This document shows, in pieces, positions 30,161 to 41,329 of a stretch of 64,000 nucleotides of DNA. Under the pieces are notes generated by a model, which was not told the origin of the DNA, made no database searches, and saw nothing but the letters and a program-made list of their open reading frames with translations. Numbering within the stretch: the first letter of the stretch is position 1; every line of letters starts with the position of its first letter. The DNA lies in contig CAJQUW010007532.1 of assembly GCA_907163375.1 (NCBI GenBank), forward strand, positions 165,001 through 229,000, given 5' to 3'. The stretch comes from Prostheceraeus crozeri (Eukaryota; Platyhelminthes; Polycladida; Euryleptidae). The translations under genes and the position numbers were made by a program.

Positions 30161-30327
30161 GATTTAGCGCCGATGAGATGTATTCACAGGTAAGTATAGC
30201 CTTTTTTAGAATAACATGATAACCATGCGACAAAGAAACTCAAAAGTTCCTCCACAGTATTCCTCACAATACAAGGATTCCAATGATACCAGGTTCTAAA
30301 CTTTAAGGTCGAATAGATATCGATTAG

Positions 30328-31640
30328 AGGGATTGATTTAAAGGTTTTAAGCCAAACTGCCAAAAGAAAAGTGGTAAATTGATCTTATATTGCACCGTTA
30401 AGACGGCCTTATCAAGCAGCTACAGCAGTAAATCAAAATCAAAATCACATCAAAATTCAGAAATCAATAATTGATATTCTGTGTATTCCTCCCTGTTATT
30501 TATCATAGGACATGATTGATTAGCACAGATTCTCGAAGGCGTGAAGATTGATTCACACTAACTGCGAACTCCTGCCGTCAGACACTGCGAAGATATCATT
30601 TGATGTGAATGCTTTTGCAGTCGATGACATTGATCTCTCTGTCCATCGCTGTTACATCAATATCAATACACAAATGGAGGTGTTTGTAAAGAGAAATGAT
30701 GAGTAAGATGTTCATTGATTCGCGTGTGCAGAATCTGACGGTGCCTCCTACATCAAAATGCTTACAGTTTTTGCATTCAATTTTATAAATATAATTAATT
30801 CACTAAAGCGTATGTTCCTACTAGGATTTCTGCAACTGATAGAAGTACATAGTTTCCCTTTTTAGGTTTCTGCAACATCATTTGTTAAGTATTAGATCGA
30901 TGATAATTTTTGAAAGATTGTTTTGATTTTGAGATTAGCGCTATCTGAAATATATGGAATATAGAAGTAGAAGAATTCGTTCTTATGTTGCACTTTTTAC
31001 GCATATGTGAAACTTTAGGCATTTTGCGACTCATGAAATTAGGAGGATAATCATTTAGTTGCAAAATATTTTCAAATGCGCGTTCACATTGTTTCTTTTG
31101 TTGATTATCTGAGCAACGTTCAAGTCGTCATTTTCTTTCATTTTTCGCAATGTTCAGTTTCGTTTCTGTTGGTAAAGCTGAAAGATAATTCAAAATAGAG
31201 GTTTCTTTGTATCCTTGTGATAGTATGTACTTGTAAATGTGTCGCCGTTAAAGCGGAGCTTAAAATCGAGTAATGACAAAGACTTATCTGTTTCTGGATG
31301 CTCAATGAGAAATCTGATACTTTCAAGAATATTATTGAAAGACGTAAGTATGTTGGATGCCTCTTCACTATTCTATGTAAGTACAAAAATGTTATCAATC
31401 TTTCTGGCACATAATGATTTTTGATCACTAATTTTTGAATTTTGATGTCTTTCTTTATCGTTGTATCTGCTTGATAAGGCCGTCTTAACGGTGAAAATTT
31501 GCAATATACATGTATGTTTGTCCTTATTTACTTTAGCAGTTTGGCTTAAACCCTTTAAATCAATACAAACAAATGCTGCTTAAAATAAATTATAACATCT
31601 TGCTAGATCGACTAGAGATTCAGATATCTATTTCTATCTA
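30328..31640 (-). mobile_element. Penelope-like element 3, truncated
   Basis: An inverted pair marks the ends: GATTTAAAGG, AAGCCAAACTGC and CACCGTTAAGACGGCCTTAT at 30328-30415, against their complements at about 31466-31560. An RT piece lies on the minus strand between them. The 3' end is thus at the left, and the right-hand copy is the inverted 5' arm, as in PLE 1 and 2. A possible target duplication is atcgattagag (left) and atcgactagag (right, near 31610), with one mismatch. The middle 700 bp (30420-31137) is unrecognised and may hold a decayed endonuclease or other insertion. Confidence 0.65.
31138..31428 (-). pseudogene. PLE reverse transcriptase fragment (PLE 3)
   Basis: In one minus-strand frame the order is NIFVLT, SEEASNILTSFNNILESIRF, then IEHPETDKSLSLLDFKL, then TFTSTYYHKDTKK. 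This matches the PLE RT end: the residue after the catalytic YVDD, the loop with helix, the FLD segment and the VYRKPT segment. The YVDD box itself is not intact. It is a fragment of about 95 residues. Confidence 0.6.
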
Positions 31641-31866
31641 TGATTTTTGATCACTAATTTTTGAATTTTGATGTCTTTCTTTATCGTTGTATCTGCTTGA
31701 TAAGGCCGTCTTAACGGTGAAAATTTGCAATATACATGTATGTTTGTCCTTATTTACTTTAGCAGTTTGGCTTAAACCCTTTAAATCAATACAAACAAAT
31801 GCTGCTTAAAATAAATTATAACATCTTGCTAGATCGACTAGAGATTCAGATATCTATTTCTACAAA
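31415..31866. repeat. 226-bp tandem duplication
   Basis: Two adjacent copies, 31415-31640 and 31641-31866, start TGATTTTTGATCACTAA and appear identical by eye until the last few bases. Each covers the inverted 5' arm of PLE 3 with its target flank. The identity implies a recent local duplication. Confidence 0.93.
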
Positions 31867-32194
31867 TTAAGTATGAACATAAAGTTATTCGTAGACATAT
31901 TACGATTTGTGTTAACCTAAAAAATATACTCAAGTCGGTAATATTCATAAATATCGTTCTCAAACGGTATGGTCAATTCAAATAGCGATAGGTATAACAT
32001 TTAAAACATCATATGAAAGAGAATTAATTGATGCAGGTCATAATAGAAAATAACCATAAAACATTTAAAGTTCCACATATTTTAATGGTCCTTTCCAATC
32101 GGGACAGGCTGCTCCAACCACACCACGGTCACGAAAAAAAATTAGTTCCAAAAAAATGGAATTCATTTCTGTCAGCACCATCGTATAAAGCAGG
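31867..32194. other. Unassigned spacer
   Basis: No gene. A short frame at 32028-32243 has no motif and runs into the next repeat. Confidence 0.4.
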
Positions 32195-32620
32195 TCATGA
32201 GCACTTGAAAAAATATAGCATGCCAAATACTCCAACGAGCTAATAAAAGTTACTGATACTTATTGATTTTTAAATTTTTCCGAAATAAAATTGATTTGTT
32301 GAATTGTTAAAAAATGCAATCCAATTTTATTCATGCTAGCTTGTTAAGGACGCTAAGGAGAACATAAAAAACCAAGTTTGCTGAAAAATCTATCGAACTA
32401 ATCAAAAGATATTAACAGTTATTGATGTTTTTAATTGATTTTTTGGCATTTTCATCAACATTTTTATTCACTGAAATCAAATGCAATCAAATTTTATGCA
32501 TGTAGCCATGAAAAGAGCGTTCAGATTAAAAGGAAATGGGTCAGTTTAGGAATATATTCAGCGAGCTATAATCTAATGATATCGACAATTATTAATAGTT
32601 GACTTTTTAAACAATTTAAT
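32195..32620. repeat. Left block of about 155-bp diverged units
   Basis: Units share AGCACTTGAAAAAATATAGC-type, TTATTGATTTTT, AAAATGCAATC, CTAGCTTGTTAAGGACGCT and CTAATCAAAAGATATT segments and are repeated about 2.7 times with divergence. The same block lies inverted at 35180-35462. The two blocks enclose 2.6 kb containing a MITE and a Tc1 element. They may be the ends of a larger foldback element. Confidence 0.75.
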
Positions 32621-33223
32621 AGCAGTTTGAGCATTAGTGAACGGCAACATGTCAAGTTTCTTAAATGATTCGCAGTTGGATGAAATATTCTTTAATTACA
32701 TTCCCTTTATTATGAATCATTCAATCAAAAACACTTCCTTGAACTATATATTTACTTATCTTAAAAAATTGATATCATAAACACAATTAAGTTGGTCGCA
32801 TCCGCACTGGAAAGTTTGAATTGCTTAACGCAAACTATAAAGACAAACAAAAGTAGGATGCTCATCTGCTATCACTTGTAAAGCATAGCATATCAAAATA
32901 TGCATAAGATTGTGCTTCAAAACTATTTCAGTTTTTAAAACGAATTACATTATCTACACGATAACGAAATTATTCAAATATGTTTGTTATTAAACTAAAC
33001 AACCGATTTCAATAATGCGTCAAAATAGGCAGGATTATCTATATTTTTCACAAGTCGCTCAGCCCAAAATTTCTGGAAAACTGCGTGAACACTGTGAGAC
33101 TTACTCTGAATGAGGGTCCAAGCGAGTGTTCTTCACAAATATCACCCACATGCGCAGTTAACTACAGGCACCTAGGCATGCAGATTATTATCACGGAGAC
33201 AGGTCTACTGCCTTTGCTTATAG
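32621..33223. other. Unassigned AT-rich spacer
   Basis: No gene or recognisable repeat; it is enclosed by the inverted 155-bp blocks. Confidence 0.4.
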
Positions 33224-33480
33224 CCATAGAAATAAACTGTTTATCTGAAGTTGGCTAGAATGGAAACTGACTCAAGGTCGTGGCACATCCGGGGGAACTG
33301 AGTTGAAGCATGAACCACCAATTAAAAGCTTCGATTTACACATGTGACTGATTCTAACCCAATCATACAGACGTTGGCAGGTGCATCTAAGTGAAAATGC
33401 GTGCGATTTATGTGCCGTTATTGTGCATTGCATGAAGCATAATTTCCATTCTAGAGGTTTTATTGTTGTCAATTTCTATG
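33224..33480. mobile_element. CCATAGAAA-type MITE, copy 1 (257 bp)
   Basis: The left end CCATAGAAATAAAC and right end GTCAATTTCTATG are imperfectly inverted. The flanks cttatag (33217-33223) and cttatag (33481-33487) form a 7- or 8-bp target duplication. The interior matches copy 2 at 39656-40938, for example CACATCCGGGGGAACTGAG and TCTAACCCAATCATA. No coding sequence is present. Confidence 0.8.
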
Positions 33481-33656
33481 CTTATAGCATAGATCGCTCT
33501 CGCTAGCTATGTAAGATGATCACTGCCTATTCGCACACTATTTCGCAACAACAAACAAAGGCGCTCATTGTCGTCAGCGGCGCTACGCTTATCGATGTGT
33601 GTCGTATGCGACTGTGTTGCATTCGAAAAAGTAAAGATCACGCGCTGATACAGGTA

Positions 33657-35010
33657 CAGTCCGTTTCATAAAAAGTGGATCATCCTAAAATTTGACTAAA
33701 TAAAACATAAGTATGATACAGAAAGCATTTTTCATGTTATTTCATGTCCCTAATATATTTAAATGTCCTTATATAATCTGATAAGCTATGATACAGTAAC
33801 GGTTCTTAAGAAGCTTATATTTTGTGGCCCTACCCTTATTGTCAATGACATTACCAATTCGTCTAGGCATTGATTCGATGATATCGTTGATTTTTGACTG
33901 GTCTAACTTTCTCCACTCTCTTTTTAACTGACGGAAGTTGTGATACGCCATCTGTAGGTAGCAGTGAACGACGAACGTTACGTTTTAGAATACTCCATAC
34001 ATTTTCTATGGGATTCAGATCAGGAGAACGAGCTGGCCAAGATAATGTCCTAAGCCCTAATTGAGACTTGCATAAGTTGACTCTACTACTCCTGTGACAC
34101 GTAGCATTATCATCCATAAATAACCAAGTCGATGGATCACCAAGTTGATCTGTCATTTGGCCAATGTTCATTCGTAAAACATTCACATAGCGTTCAGAAT
34201 TCATGGTTCCTTGCTGTATGTGAAGTCTTCTACGAATAGTGGACTTAGAAATAGACGAGTATAGTGCAGCCATCTCAGTTAACGAGAGACTTGGATCAAC
34301 TTTAACAAATCTCAAAATTAGGCGGTCTCTACGTTTGGATGTTTTGCGTGGACGGCCAGAGCCTTCTTTACGACAGAGTCGAAAATCATCATTATGCCAT
34401 CGATGCACATTTGTGTAAGGGACATTTAGTCGCTTGCTTGTAGCTCGCAAAGAAAACCCTAGTTCTGACACTTTGCCTTTTGTGAATGCGATATCGTTAT
34501 TGTTCATTTGTGCTTTGTATTGTTTTTAACCGGTAAGAGATAGATTTCTAGCTGAAAGCAATCAGGAGTGCTGCCAACACCACCGCAACGAAGTCATGAA
34601 GCTATGGAACATGAAGTCCAGTTAATCACATGTAGCAGTTACATTATTGTTGATGAATAATGTTGCTATACTGGCTCTGATTGACCGATTTTCTTTATTT
34701 TTGTTTTGCTTGATAGCTTTTGGCTTGTAGAACAACATATTACATAACAAAGGAAACAAATGTAATTTTATAAGAGTGAGGTATGGTTTTATGTAACATT
34801 GCTAAATGAAGATAAAATTATCTACTACTTTTTTATCTATAACAGGAAAACAACTCAATATTCATGCTTGAAATTTCCAACAATGATATTAGTAAGCACA
34901 ACTGACATATCTTCCAAATTTCAGAGAAATTCGTTCAAGTTTGGCGGAGTTAGACAAAGTTGAAGTTAAGGCGATGTTTAAGGGTGATCCATTTTTTATG
35001 AAACAATCTG
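33657..35010 (-). mobile_element. Tc1-type transposon with intact ends (1354 bp)
   Basis: The ends are CAGTCCGTTTCATAAAAAGT at the left and the complement of CAGATTGTTTCATAAAAAAT at the right, each continuing with TGGATCA. Both sides are flanked by TA (33655-33656 and 35011-35012), the target of Tc1/mariner elements. A shortened transposase gene lies on the minus strand. The element sits between two inverted blocks of another repeat. Confidence 0.92.
33863..34507 (-). CDS. Tc1 transposase with in-frame internal deletion (214 aa)
   Basis: The N-terminal DNA-binding part is complete: a helix-turn-helix (FSLRATSKRLNVPYTNVHRW), GRPR at 51-54 (AT-hook-like) and a second helical domain to STIRRRLHIQ. 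At residue 99 the sequence jumps to GTMNSERYVNVLR, which normally lies after the first catalytic aspartate, so that residue and roughly 120 residues are missing. FMDDNATCH holds the second aspartate D133, and SPDLNPIENVW the glutamate E168; 34 residues lie between them, the DD34E spacing of Tc1. The reading frame survives the deletion. It can bind its ends in principle but should not cut them. The ending after RRSLLPTDGV is also altered. Confidence 0.88.
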   Translation of the reverse strand: MNNNDIAFTKGKVSELGFSLRATSKRLNVPYTNVHRWHNDDFRLCRKEGSGRPRKTSKRRDRLILRFVKVDPSLSLTEMAALYSSISKSTIRRRLHIQQGTMNSERYVNVLRMNIGQMTDQLGDPSTWLFMDDNATCHRSSRVNLCKSQLGLRTLSWPARSPDLNPIENVWSILKRNVRRSLLPTDGVSQLPSVKKRVEKVRPVKNQRYHRINA

Positions 35011-35179
35011 TATTTGCTGCAAAGATAAGCTACTTAACGCCAATCAGCTGGTATCCCAGTGCGGGCAAAGTTGATGATAACAAAAACAATGGAAAAGGAA
35101 ATGCATACATTCACAAGCATCACGAATGACTCGAACAAAGCAGAATGGTTGCATCCGTTGTATATAAAAAAGCATCACA

Positions 35180-35462
35180 TTTCATTTTGGATGCATTGAA
35201 TTAAATCAAAAATCCTCATAAAAATGCTAAAAAATCAATAAATGTCAATATCTTTTGATTAGCTCGATATACTGTTCAGCAAACTTGATTCATGTCTTCT
35301 CCTTAGCGTCCTTACCAAGCTAGAATGAATGATTTTTTTAAAAATGCGACAAATCAATTCTATTTCGGAAAAATTAAAAAAATCAAACAATCAATAAGTA
35401 ACAATAACTTTTCATTATTTCGTTGGATTATTTAGCTTGCTATATTTTGCAAGTGCTCATTT
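35180..35462. repeat. Right block of about 155-bp units, inverted
   Basis: This is the reverse complement of part of 32195-32470: AAAGTTATTGTTACTTATTG, AGCTTGGTAAGGACGCTAAG and CTAATCAAAAGATATTGAC all match. About 1.7 units are present. It ends outward near CAAGTGCTCAT. Confidence 0.75.
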
Positions 35463-36079
35463 TTTCCAATTTACTTTCTGTAATTTGCACCTTTCATTTA
35501 TTCATTTATTTTGTTTAAACGTCTTCACTTTGTTTCAAAAATCATATGTATTTTGTATATATCTCCTTTTTCAATGCGTTTTGCATCTTATTCCAGCAAC
35601 GTGCATCAGTGTGGAGCGCTGACGTCAGTCATCTTGCTGTTCATTGTTGTTTGCATGTGCCACGATTGTCTATTGTTCAGCTTTCATGTCTGTCGAGGTC
35701 GTTGTGCGCAAGTAGTCATCTAATTCTAGTGTCTGATTGGTCAGCTGCGTTGATTGCTGTGGTTTATCTGATTCCAATTGTCTTTACAAGCCTTCTTCGT
35801 TAATTAGTCGTGAACATGGTTGGTGGACGCTAGCCGAAAACGTTCGACAACGTGTTAATGTCATCATTTTGCAAATTATAAAGAAAGATCATATCACTGA
35901 ATAAAGGATTTGGCGTAATCAAGACAGGTTGAGAAAAATCCTGTGTATCGAGGGTAAATGAAGCTTTGTCTCTCTTTCTTTTTTCATTCTTCAGGTCCAA
36001 TATCTTTGAATGACAATCACATTCTCGTTGATTATTACTTCATACTATTAGGTAACTAAAGTTTGTCCAGGCCTGCAGG
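35463..36079. other. Unassigned spacer
   Basis: Overlapping short plus-strand frames (35437-35803) are hydrophobic and without motif. No repeat is recognised. Confidence 0.4.
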
Positions 36080-36088
36080 CAACACGAG

Positions 36089-38392
36089 GGACATAATGGA
36101 TTTGCGCCACAATTTTCGGTTATGTAATGTAGGTGCAATGCTTTTGCGCCACAGATTCATTTTCCTCGTAATGCATTTGCGCCAAAACAGATCTTGCATT
36201 TGCGCCAGTTTCTTATCAAGACAGCGTGTCACATTTTCTTGTTTACTTTCTGCATGGACAAAAGCGAGATAAAGGTGTTTGTATCAGAGATCACTGTGGT
36301 TTGCTTCAATTGGTCTGAACATATCTGTTTATTTTTCTTAATGAATGGCGTGAATCTTGTAACCACCCGGTGACCGATGGTCTGTAACAAATCGAAAAAT
36401 GTGATGCAATTATACAAATAAGAGTAAAATAACATTAGTTTGCAACATAATACAGCAGCTTCCAAATTAGAGGAAGTCAATTGTGGTTTTCAAACCCTTA
36501 AAAGGAAAGATTTTCGAAGCAATTTTTATTGTGAAGTATTATTATGGAAGCGAACACGTCAGAAAACTATTTTATCCACGACAATTACAAGTTTCGAGTG
36601 GGAAGTACATCGAAAGCTGGTATACCCGATGGAGATGCTGTAAGAAGAATTGTTCAGCAACACTCTATACTATACGTCGAGAAGTAATAAACTTTACTGG
36701 TCCACATTGCCATGAGCAACCAAATGTACAGGCAGATGTTTTGAGACGTACATGCAAGAGAAAAGCGCTCGACGATCTGACGTGTAAACCGAGCAAAATT
36801 ATAAAGACTGAACACTTCAAAAGTGGTGACATTCAAATTGAAGCCGGTGATTACAAACGCATCCGCGAAGCTATTTACCGTGAACGACGAAAGAAATATC
36901 CCGTTCTTCCAAAATCACACGAAGAGGTGTTTCAATGTTTGAATCAATTCCACTTAAAACTGCCAAGGGTGAAGATTTCATACTTGAATTGGACGCAGGC
37001 ATCTCCATGGTGTTATTCTCATGTAAAGAGAATCTGGAATTTCTATCTTCTTGCGAAGATATTCTCTGCGATGGGACATTTAAATGTGTCCCCAAACACT
37101 TCGAACAAATGTATGTTATTGTCGGACATCGCCAAGGATGGTATATTCCTCTAGTTTTCGTCTTGATGACAGAGCGAACTGAGGAGAAGTACAACTGCAT
37201 GTGGTCCAAATTGAAAGGTCATTGTGAGAGTGCTGATCTGATTCTGCGACCATCCATTATTATGATGGATTTTGAGAAGGCGGCAATGAATTCTGCAGTC
37301 TCCGCATTTCCTGCAGCCAAACTTCACGGATGCCGATTCCATCTCGCTCAGGCATGGTTTCGAAAAATTCAAAGTCTCGGACTATCATCTCAGTACAACG
37401 CCAAGGAAAGTGAGGTGTCGAAATGGCTATCATACTTCTTTGGACTTCCATTCTTGCGACCGGGAGAAGTGAGCGACTGCTTCACGGATGACTTATTTGC
37501 CATCACTCCAAATGATGAAAGATGCGATCAGTTCGCCGACCATGTGCTGGTCAATTTCGTTGATAGCAACAGCAAATTTCCCCCGTCCCTTTGGGCATTT
37601 GATGACGCCTCCCTTCGAACGAACAATGGGTGCGAATCCTTCAATGGACATTTCAATAAAGAATTTTATTCAACGCACCCGAACATTTATTCATTCATAG
37701 ACGTGCTTGTGAAATATCAAACCGCTTCCTCTGCGAAAATGCGAAGTGCTAATATGGGAAAGGTGTCATACAAAGATAATGCCACGAAAGAACTGCAGAA
37801 TCGGACTATGGACCTCATCACTCGTCGTAATGCTGGTGAGATAGAAACTTTTGCATACGTGAAATTATTAGGTTATACCCACAGAGTGTAGTCAGTCCTT
37901 TCACCATTTTCAATTTTATTATTCATGTAATGTACTGTACGGTGCGTGTAATAAATGTTATGTCTGTATTACAATGTATTTTTCTTCGCTAGTATATGGG
38001 ATAATAGGTCTATTTTATTTAGTGAATTTGATAGATGTTTTCATACATGCATGTACAATGTACATAATATGTAATTCTATAGATTACCATACAACTATAT
38101 CCATAGATTACTGGTTGCCAAATATAATTCAGATACATTTTCGTGACAAAAGATACTTAATAACCGTAAGTAATGTGAGCGATTTTATCTGCTTATCATT
38201 TTATCATTTTTCACAAGCGAATTACAAGACAGAGATCACATAACTTATGAATAGATAACACATTTGGCGCAAATGCATTATTTTTTTGGCGCAAATGTAT
38301 GATTCCTTTTGGCGCAAAAGCATTGCTACAAAATTACATAACCGAAAAAAGTGGCGCAAATGCATTGCCAAGTGGCGCAAATGCAAAAGTCC
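36089..38392 (+). mobile_element. MULE transposon with 9-bp target duplication (2304 bp)
   Basis: The flanks are exact 9-mers caacacgag (36080-36088 and 38393-38401), as expected for MULE/Mutator elements. Inverted ends start GGACATAATGGATTTGCGCC at the left and GGACTTTTGCATTTGCGCC at the right (complement). Within each end the octamer TTGCGCCA recurs, four times at the left and five at the right, together with TTTCGGTTATGTAAT. A single transposase gene fills the middle. Ends, duplication and nearly intact gene point to a young insertion. Confidence 0.95.
36483..37891 (+). pseudogene. MULE transposase with one frame change
   Basis: The first frame (36483 to about 36950) has a FLYWCH-like zinc finger: YTRWRCCKKNCSATLYT followed by GPHCHEQPN, then a charged linker and YPVLPKSHEEVF. 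A frame change near 36935-36960 leads into the second frame (36935-37891). This holds the MULE catalytic domain: ILCDGTFKC (D46 of that frame), IIMMDFEKAAMNS (D112), CRFHLAQAW (C133 to H136) and NNGCESFNGHF (E234). Both aspartates and the C-x2-H motif are present. The protein would bind the ends and excise the element. Apart from the single frame change I see no damage. A donor-less intron explanation for the change was not excluded. Confidence 0.9.
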
Positions 38393-38539
38393 CAACACGA
38401 GCAGGAAGTTCATATTTGCTGACAAGTTTATTCATTTTCTGAAGTAAATATCGCTAATGAAATCCAGGTTAATTTGATTTTCATTATTTTTATGGCTAGT
38501 TTTTCATTTAGGTCTTATTGAATTTGGTCTCAATCCACT

Positions 38540-38821
38540 TCAAAACAGACGTTTTTCCATTATATTTACTGAGTGTAAAGAATCATTCGAGCAACGATCA
38601 TGAACATCTTTAATAATGTTGAGTACAGAATTATTTTTTACATAACTAGGTAACCAACTGTCCTTGCGCATCGTAATTCCAGAGTGACGGGATTTACTGA
38701 GCCATTTACAACGCAACTTATGATTGACGGAAATACAAATGCAAAAAATCAAGCGTTCGTTTTCAAGCTTTTCAATTGTGAAATTGATACTATTAGTTAC
38801 TAGATTTAATGTATGCAACAT
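38540..38821 (-). pseudogene. PLE reverse transcriptase C-terminal fragment (PLE 4)
   Basis: This 93-codon frame reads NSINFTIEKLENERLIF, then WLSKSRHSGITMRKDSWLP, then NVLNII-like helices with DVHDRCSNDSLHSVNI. It matches the part of PLE RTs after the YVDD box (IKFTVEKEENNSIPFLD, VYRKPTHTGLYL, and a helix ending in RICSNE). It is only distantly similar to PLE 1. Ends and target duplication were not found. Confidence 0.6.
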
Positions 38822-39655
38822 GTGTTGAAAAATATTATAATTTAATGGCCTAAGTGCACAAACATATCCTGACTATAATTTGACATCTACACATAAGCAG
38901 TAGAGAAATACATGCAATTGTTGTGAAATACTAGAAAAGCACACTAGCGAAAGAGAGTGCCACATTAACATTCACCCGAATTTGTATTATGAATAAATGC
39001 AATCAATTGTGTTTGAAACACAGTTCTCCGATAAAATAAACTTTTAGAATTAAAACAGAATCATTAATCAAATGCAACCTAAGCAAGACAGACAGAAATC
39101 GATATGTAATTAAATAATGTACCTATTAGCTGATTCGAGAACGTTCTTTTGTTGACAGTGCTCAGCCAGGAAGGAAAGACATTTTGTATCGACACTGATT
39201 GGAAAAAGTGTCAATGACAAAGTTCATTCAGAGCGCTCCCCCCTTATCCAAGATTAACAGGAAGTCTAACTTACTTGTTCTGGCAATGCCGCTGCTCAGC
39301 TTTGACAGCTCTGCAGTCAAACGTTCCGCTAACTTGCTAACGTTGACATTGCATGCCCGCTCAAGAAGTGCCTCCTATCTGACATCAATCCCGGGAAATT
39401 TAGGCAATTAATTGAGTGAAGTTCGATTTCGAATGATTTTGTGACTTCTGACAGGATTGAATCACTTCATTAAAAGTCTGATCCCGGGATAGATCTGCTA
39501 AACCAGCATATATTTGAAATGGATCCTATTTTTTTAAAGCAAGGAGACAAGATCATTTCTCGACCAAACATTTCCTCGTGGTTGGATAGACCGCGGATAA
39601 AAGTCCGTGCCGTGGGCATACAGAAGTCCAGGCATTAGTCCGTCTCTCTCTACAC
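38822..39655. other. Unassigned AT-rich sequence
   Basis: No supported gene. The plus-strand frame at 39199-39411 has no recognisable motif. Confidence 0.4.
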
Positions 39656-40938
39656 CACAGAAATGGATTGTTTAACTGAAGTTGACTAGAAGGTCGACTT
39701 AAGGTCGCGACACAGCCGGGGGAACTAAATTGGGGCATGAACAACCAATGAAAAGCTAGAATAACATATGTGACTGTTTCTAACCCAATCATATAGTGGC
39801 TGACAAGCAGGGTTGGAAAACCCACCCCATGTTTGAAAAAACCCATCCCATCCCAAATGGTTTTTTTCAAAAAAATGAATTTTCTTAACGTGACATCATA
39901 GCATCTACATGGAACTTTTACATATCATAGTAAGCCTCTTGTTTTACCCAATGTGACAATTCGTGTCTGCCGGGTTGGATGATCTGGGATTCAGGAATAG
40001 AAGGGTCCAAAATAACCCATGTACATGTATTTCCGATGGCAAAATTATGTCACAATATACCGTACTCTCATTTTCTTTGGGGTACTTAATTATATCTCAA
40101 TTCTGAAAACCAAATCATCCATCAGACGCACAATGGGCATTGCAAGAGGCCTACCATGATGTGTGAAAGTTCCAGGTACTATGTCGTTCCTAGCACACCT
40201 TGTCGTTATCTCCCGGTAGGCGGTAGGTCTGCAATTTCGTTTGAATTGTAGGCAAGTTGTTATTATAGTCACTCGCTGCTCCGATCAATAAGATTTCAAG
40301 CTATTTGTTTTCTGGTGGAAAGTCTTAATTGTTTTTCATGAAGTTTCAATTGAATTTTAGAGAACCCTACCTATTCCATGCGATGACGTATGACGATGAT
40401 GATGAGTATTCTTTATTGCAATTTGCAAGTTGTTATTTCAGAAATTGTAGTCGTAATTATACAAACTTGCTATACAAGATCTGTTAAAGTGGTTTTTGTT
40501 TTCCATCCGAATTTTTACTTTTACACGTATGTCTATTGTCACCTGACGTTTCACGTTATCCCAAGAAATAGATTCTTTTATGAAGAAACTTTGTTTTATC
40601 TGATTGTTGGTAAACTATTAGAACTAGTCTAACTTTCAAAGAAAAGAATAGAAATACTTTTTATTTATGTGAAATTGAAATCGAGTAATATATATCACAT
40701 TCAAAAATCACAAACAGTAACTTCGATAAAGAGAGTATCACAGATTCCTTGCTTAAGCATAGCACTGCTTGAGTTATCGCAAAAATTCAAAATTTTGAAA
40801 AAACCCATTTTACCCATGTGATGCCAACCCTGCTGACAAGTGTTTCGAAGTAAAAATGCAGGCGACTTTTGTGCCGCTGTTGTGTATTTCACGAAGCTAC
40901 ATTTCCGTTCTAGTGATGCTATGAGTCTGTTTCTATGG
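39656..40938. mobile_element. CCATAGAAA-type MITE, copy 2, split by a hAT element
   Basis: The outer ends CACAGAAATGG and GTTTCTATGG are inverted, flanked by tctacac (39649-39655 and 40939-40945). The parts 39656-39807 and 40841-40938 together make 250 bp, the size of copy 1, and match it throughout. The middle is a separate hAT-like insertion. Confidence 0.82.
39808..40832. mobile_element. hAT-like non-autonomous element (1025 bp)
   Basis: The ends are CAGGGTTGGAAAACCC and the complement of CAGGGTTGGCATCACATGG. Exact 8-bp duplications ctgacaag lie at 39800-39807 and 40833-40840. Next to both ends are AAAAAACCCAT-type segments. No transposase is readable. Insertion into the 257-bp MITE proves that the MITE is older. 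Confidence 0.92.
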
Positions 40939-40945
40939 TCTACAC

Positions 40946-41329
40946 TGTGTCCACAAAGAGAATTTGCATGTCAGCTATCTCCATGATGAGTTATAGAGTT
41001 TTATTCATACACTTATTACTGTCTCTTAACATTGTCAATCTGTCGAAGTCCAGGAGAAAACTATCGGTGCTTATCTTCAATCAAATGGACTTCTGAAACT
41101 TCGTGACCCATTCATTTCCTTTACAAATAAAAATAACGACCAAATTCAAGTTTTTTTATTTATTCTTCCATTTATGACTCAACTCTGCTTCATGATATTT
41201 ACTGACGATTGACTGCATTCCCTTAATTTGTAACACTTGCAAGCTCAAAGTGCTCACATACAACCTTGGCCTGGTGCATAGCCCGGCACCGGAGAGAGAC
41301 AGCTGACAAAGTGGAGACTGGGTAATAAT
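40946..41329. other. Unassigned spacer
   Basis: No gene or repeat is recognised. Confidence 0.4.

Larger units (their letters stand above)
27108..30200 (-). mobile_element. LINE B, main part (CR1/Jockey-type, nearly full length)
   Basis: Read from 30160 downward, it has ORF1 (zinc finger and RRM-like part), an apurinic-type endonuclease and a reverse transcriptase with YADD, until it is cut at 27108 by PLE 1. About three breaks are seen in ORF2 (two in-frame stops and one frame change near 28560); ORF1 is unbroken. This makes it the best-preserved LINE of the window. A 5' untranslated part of unknown length lies right of 30160. Confidence 0.9.
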
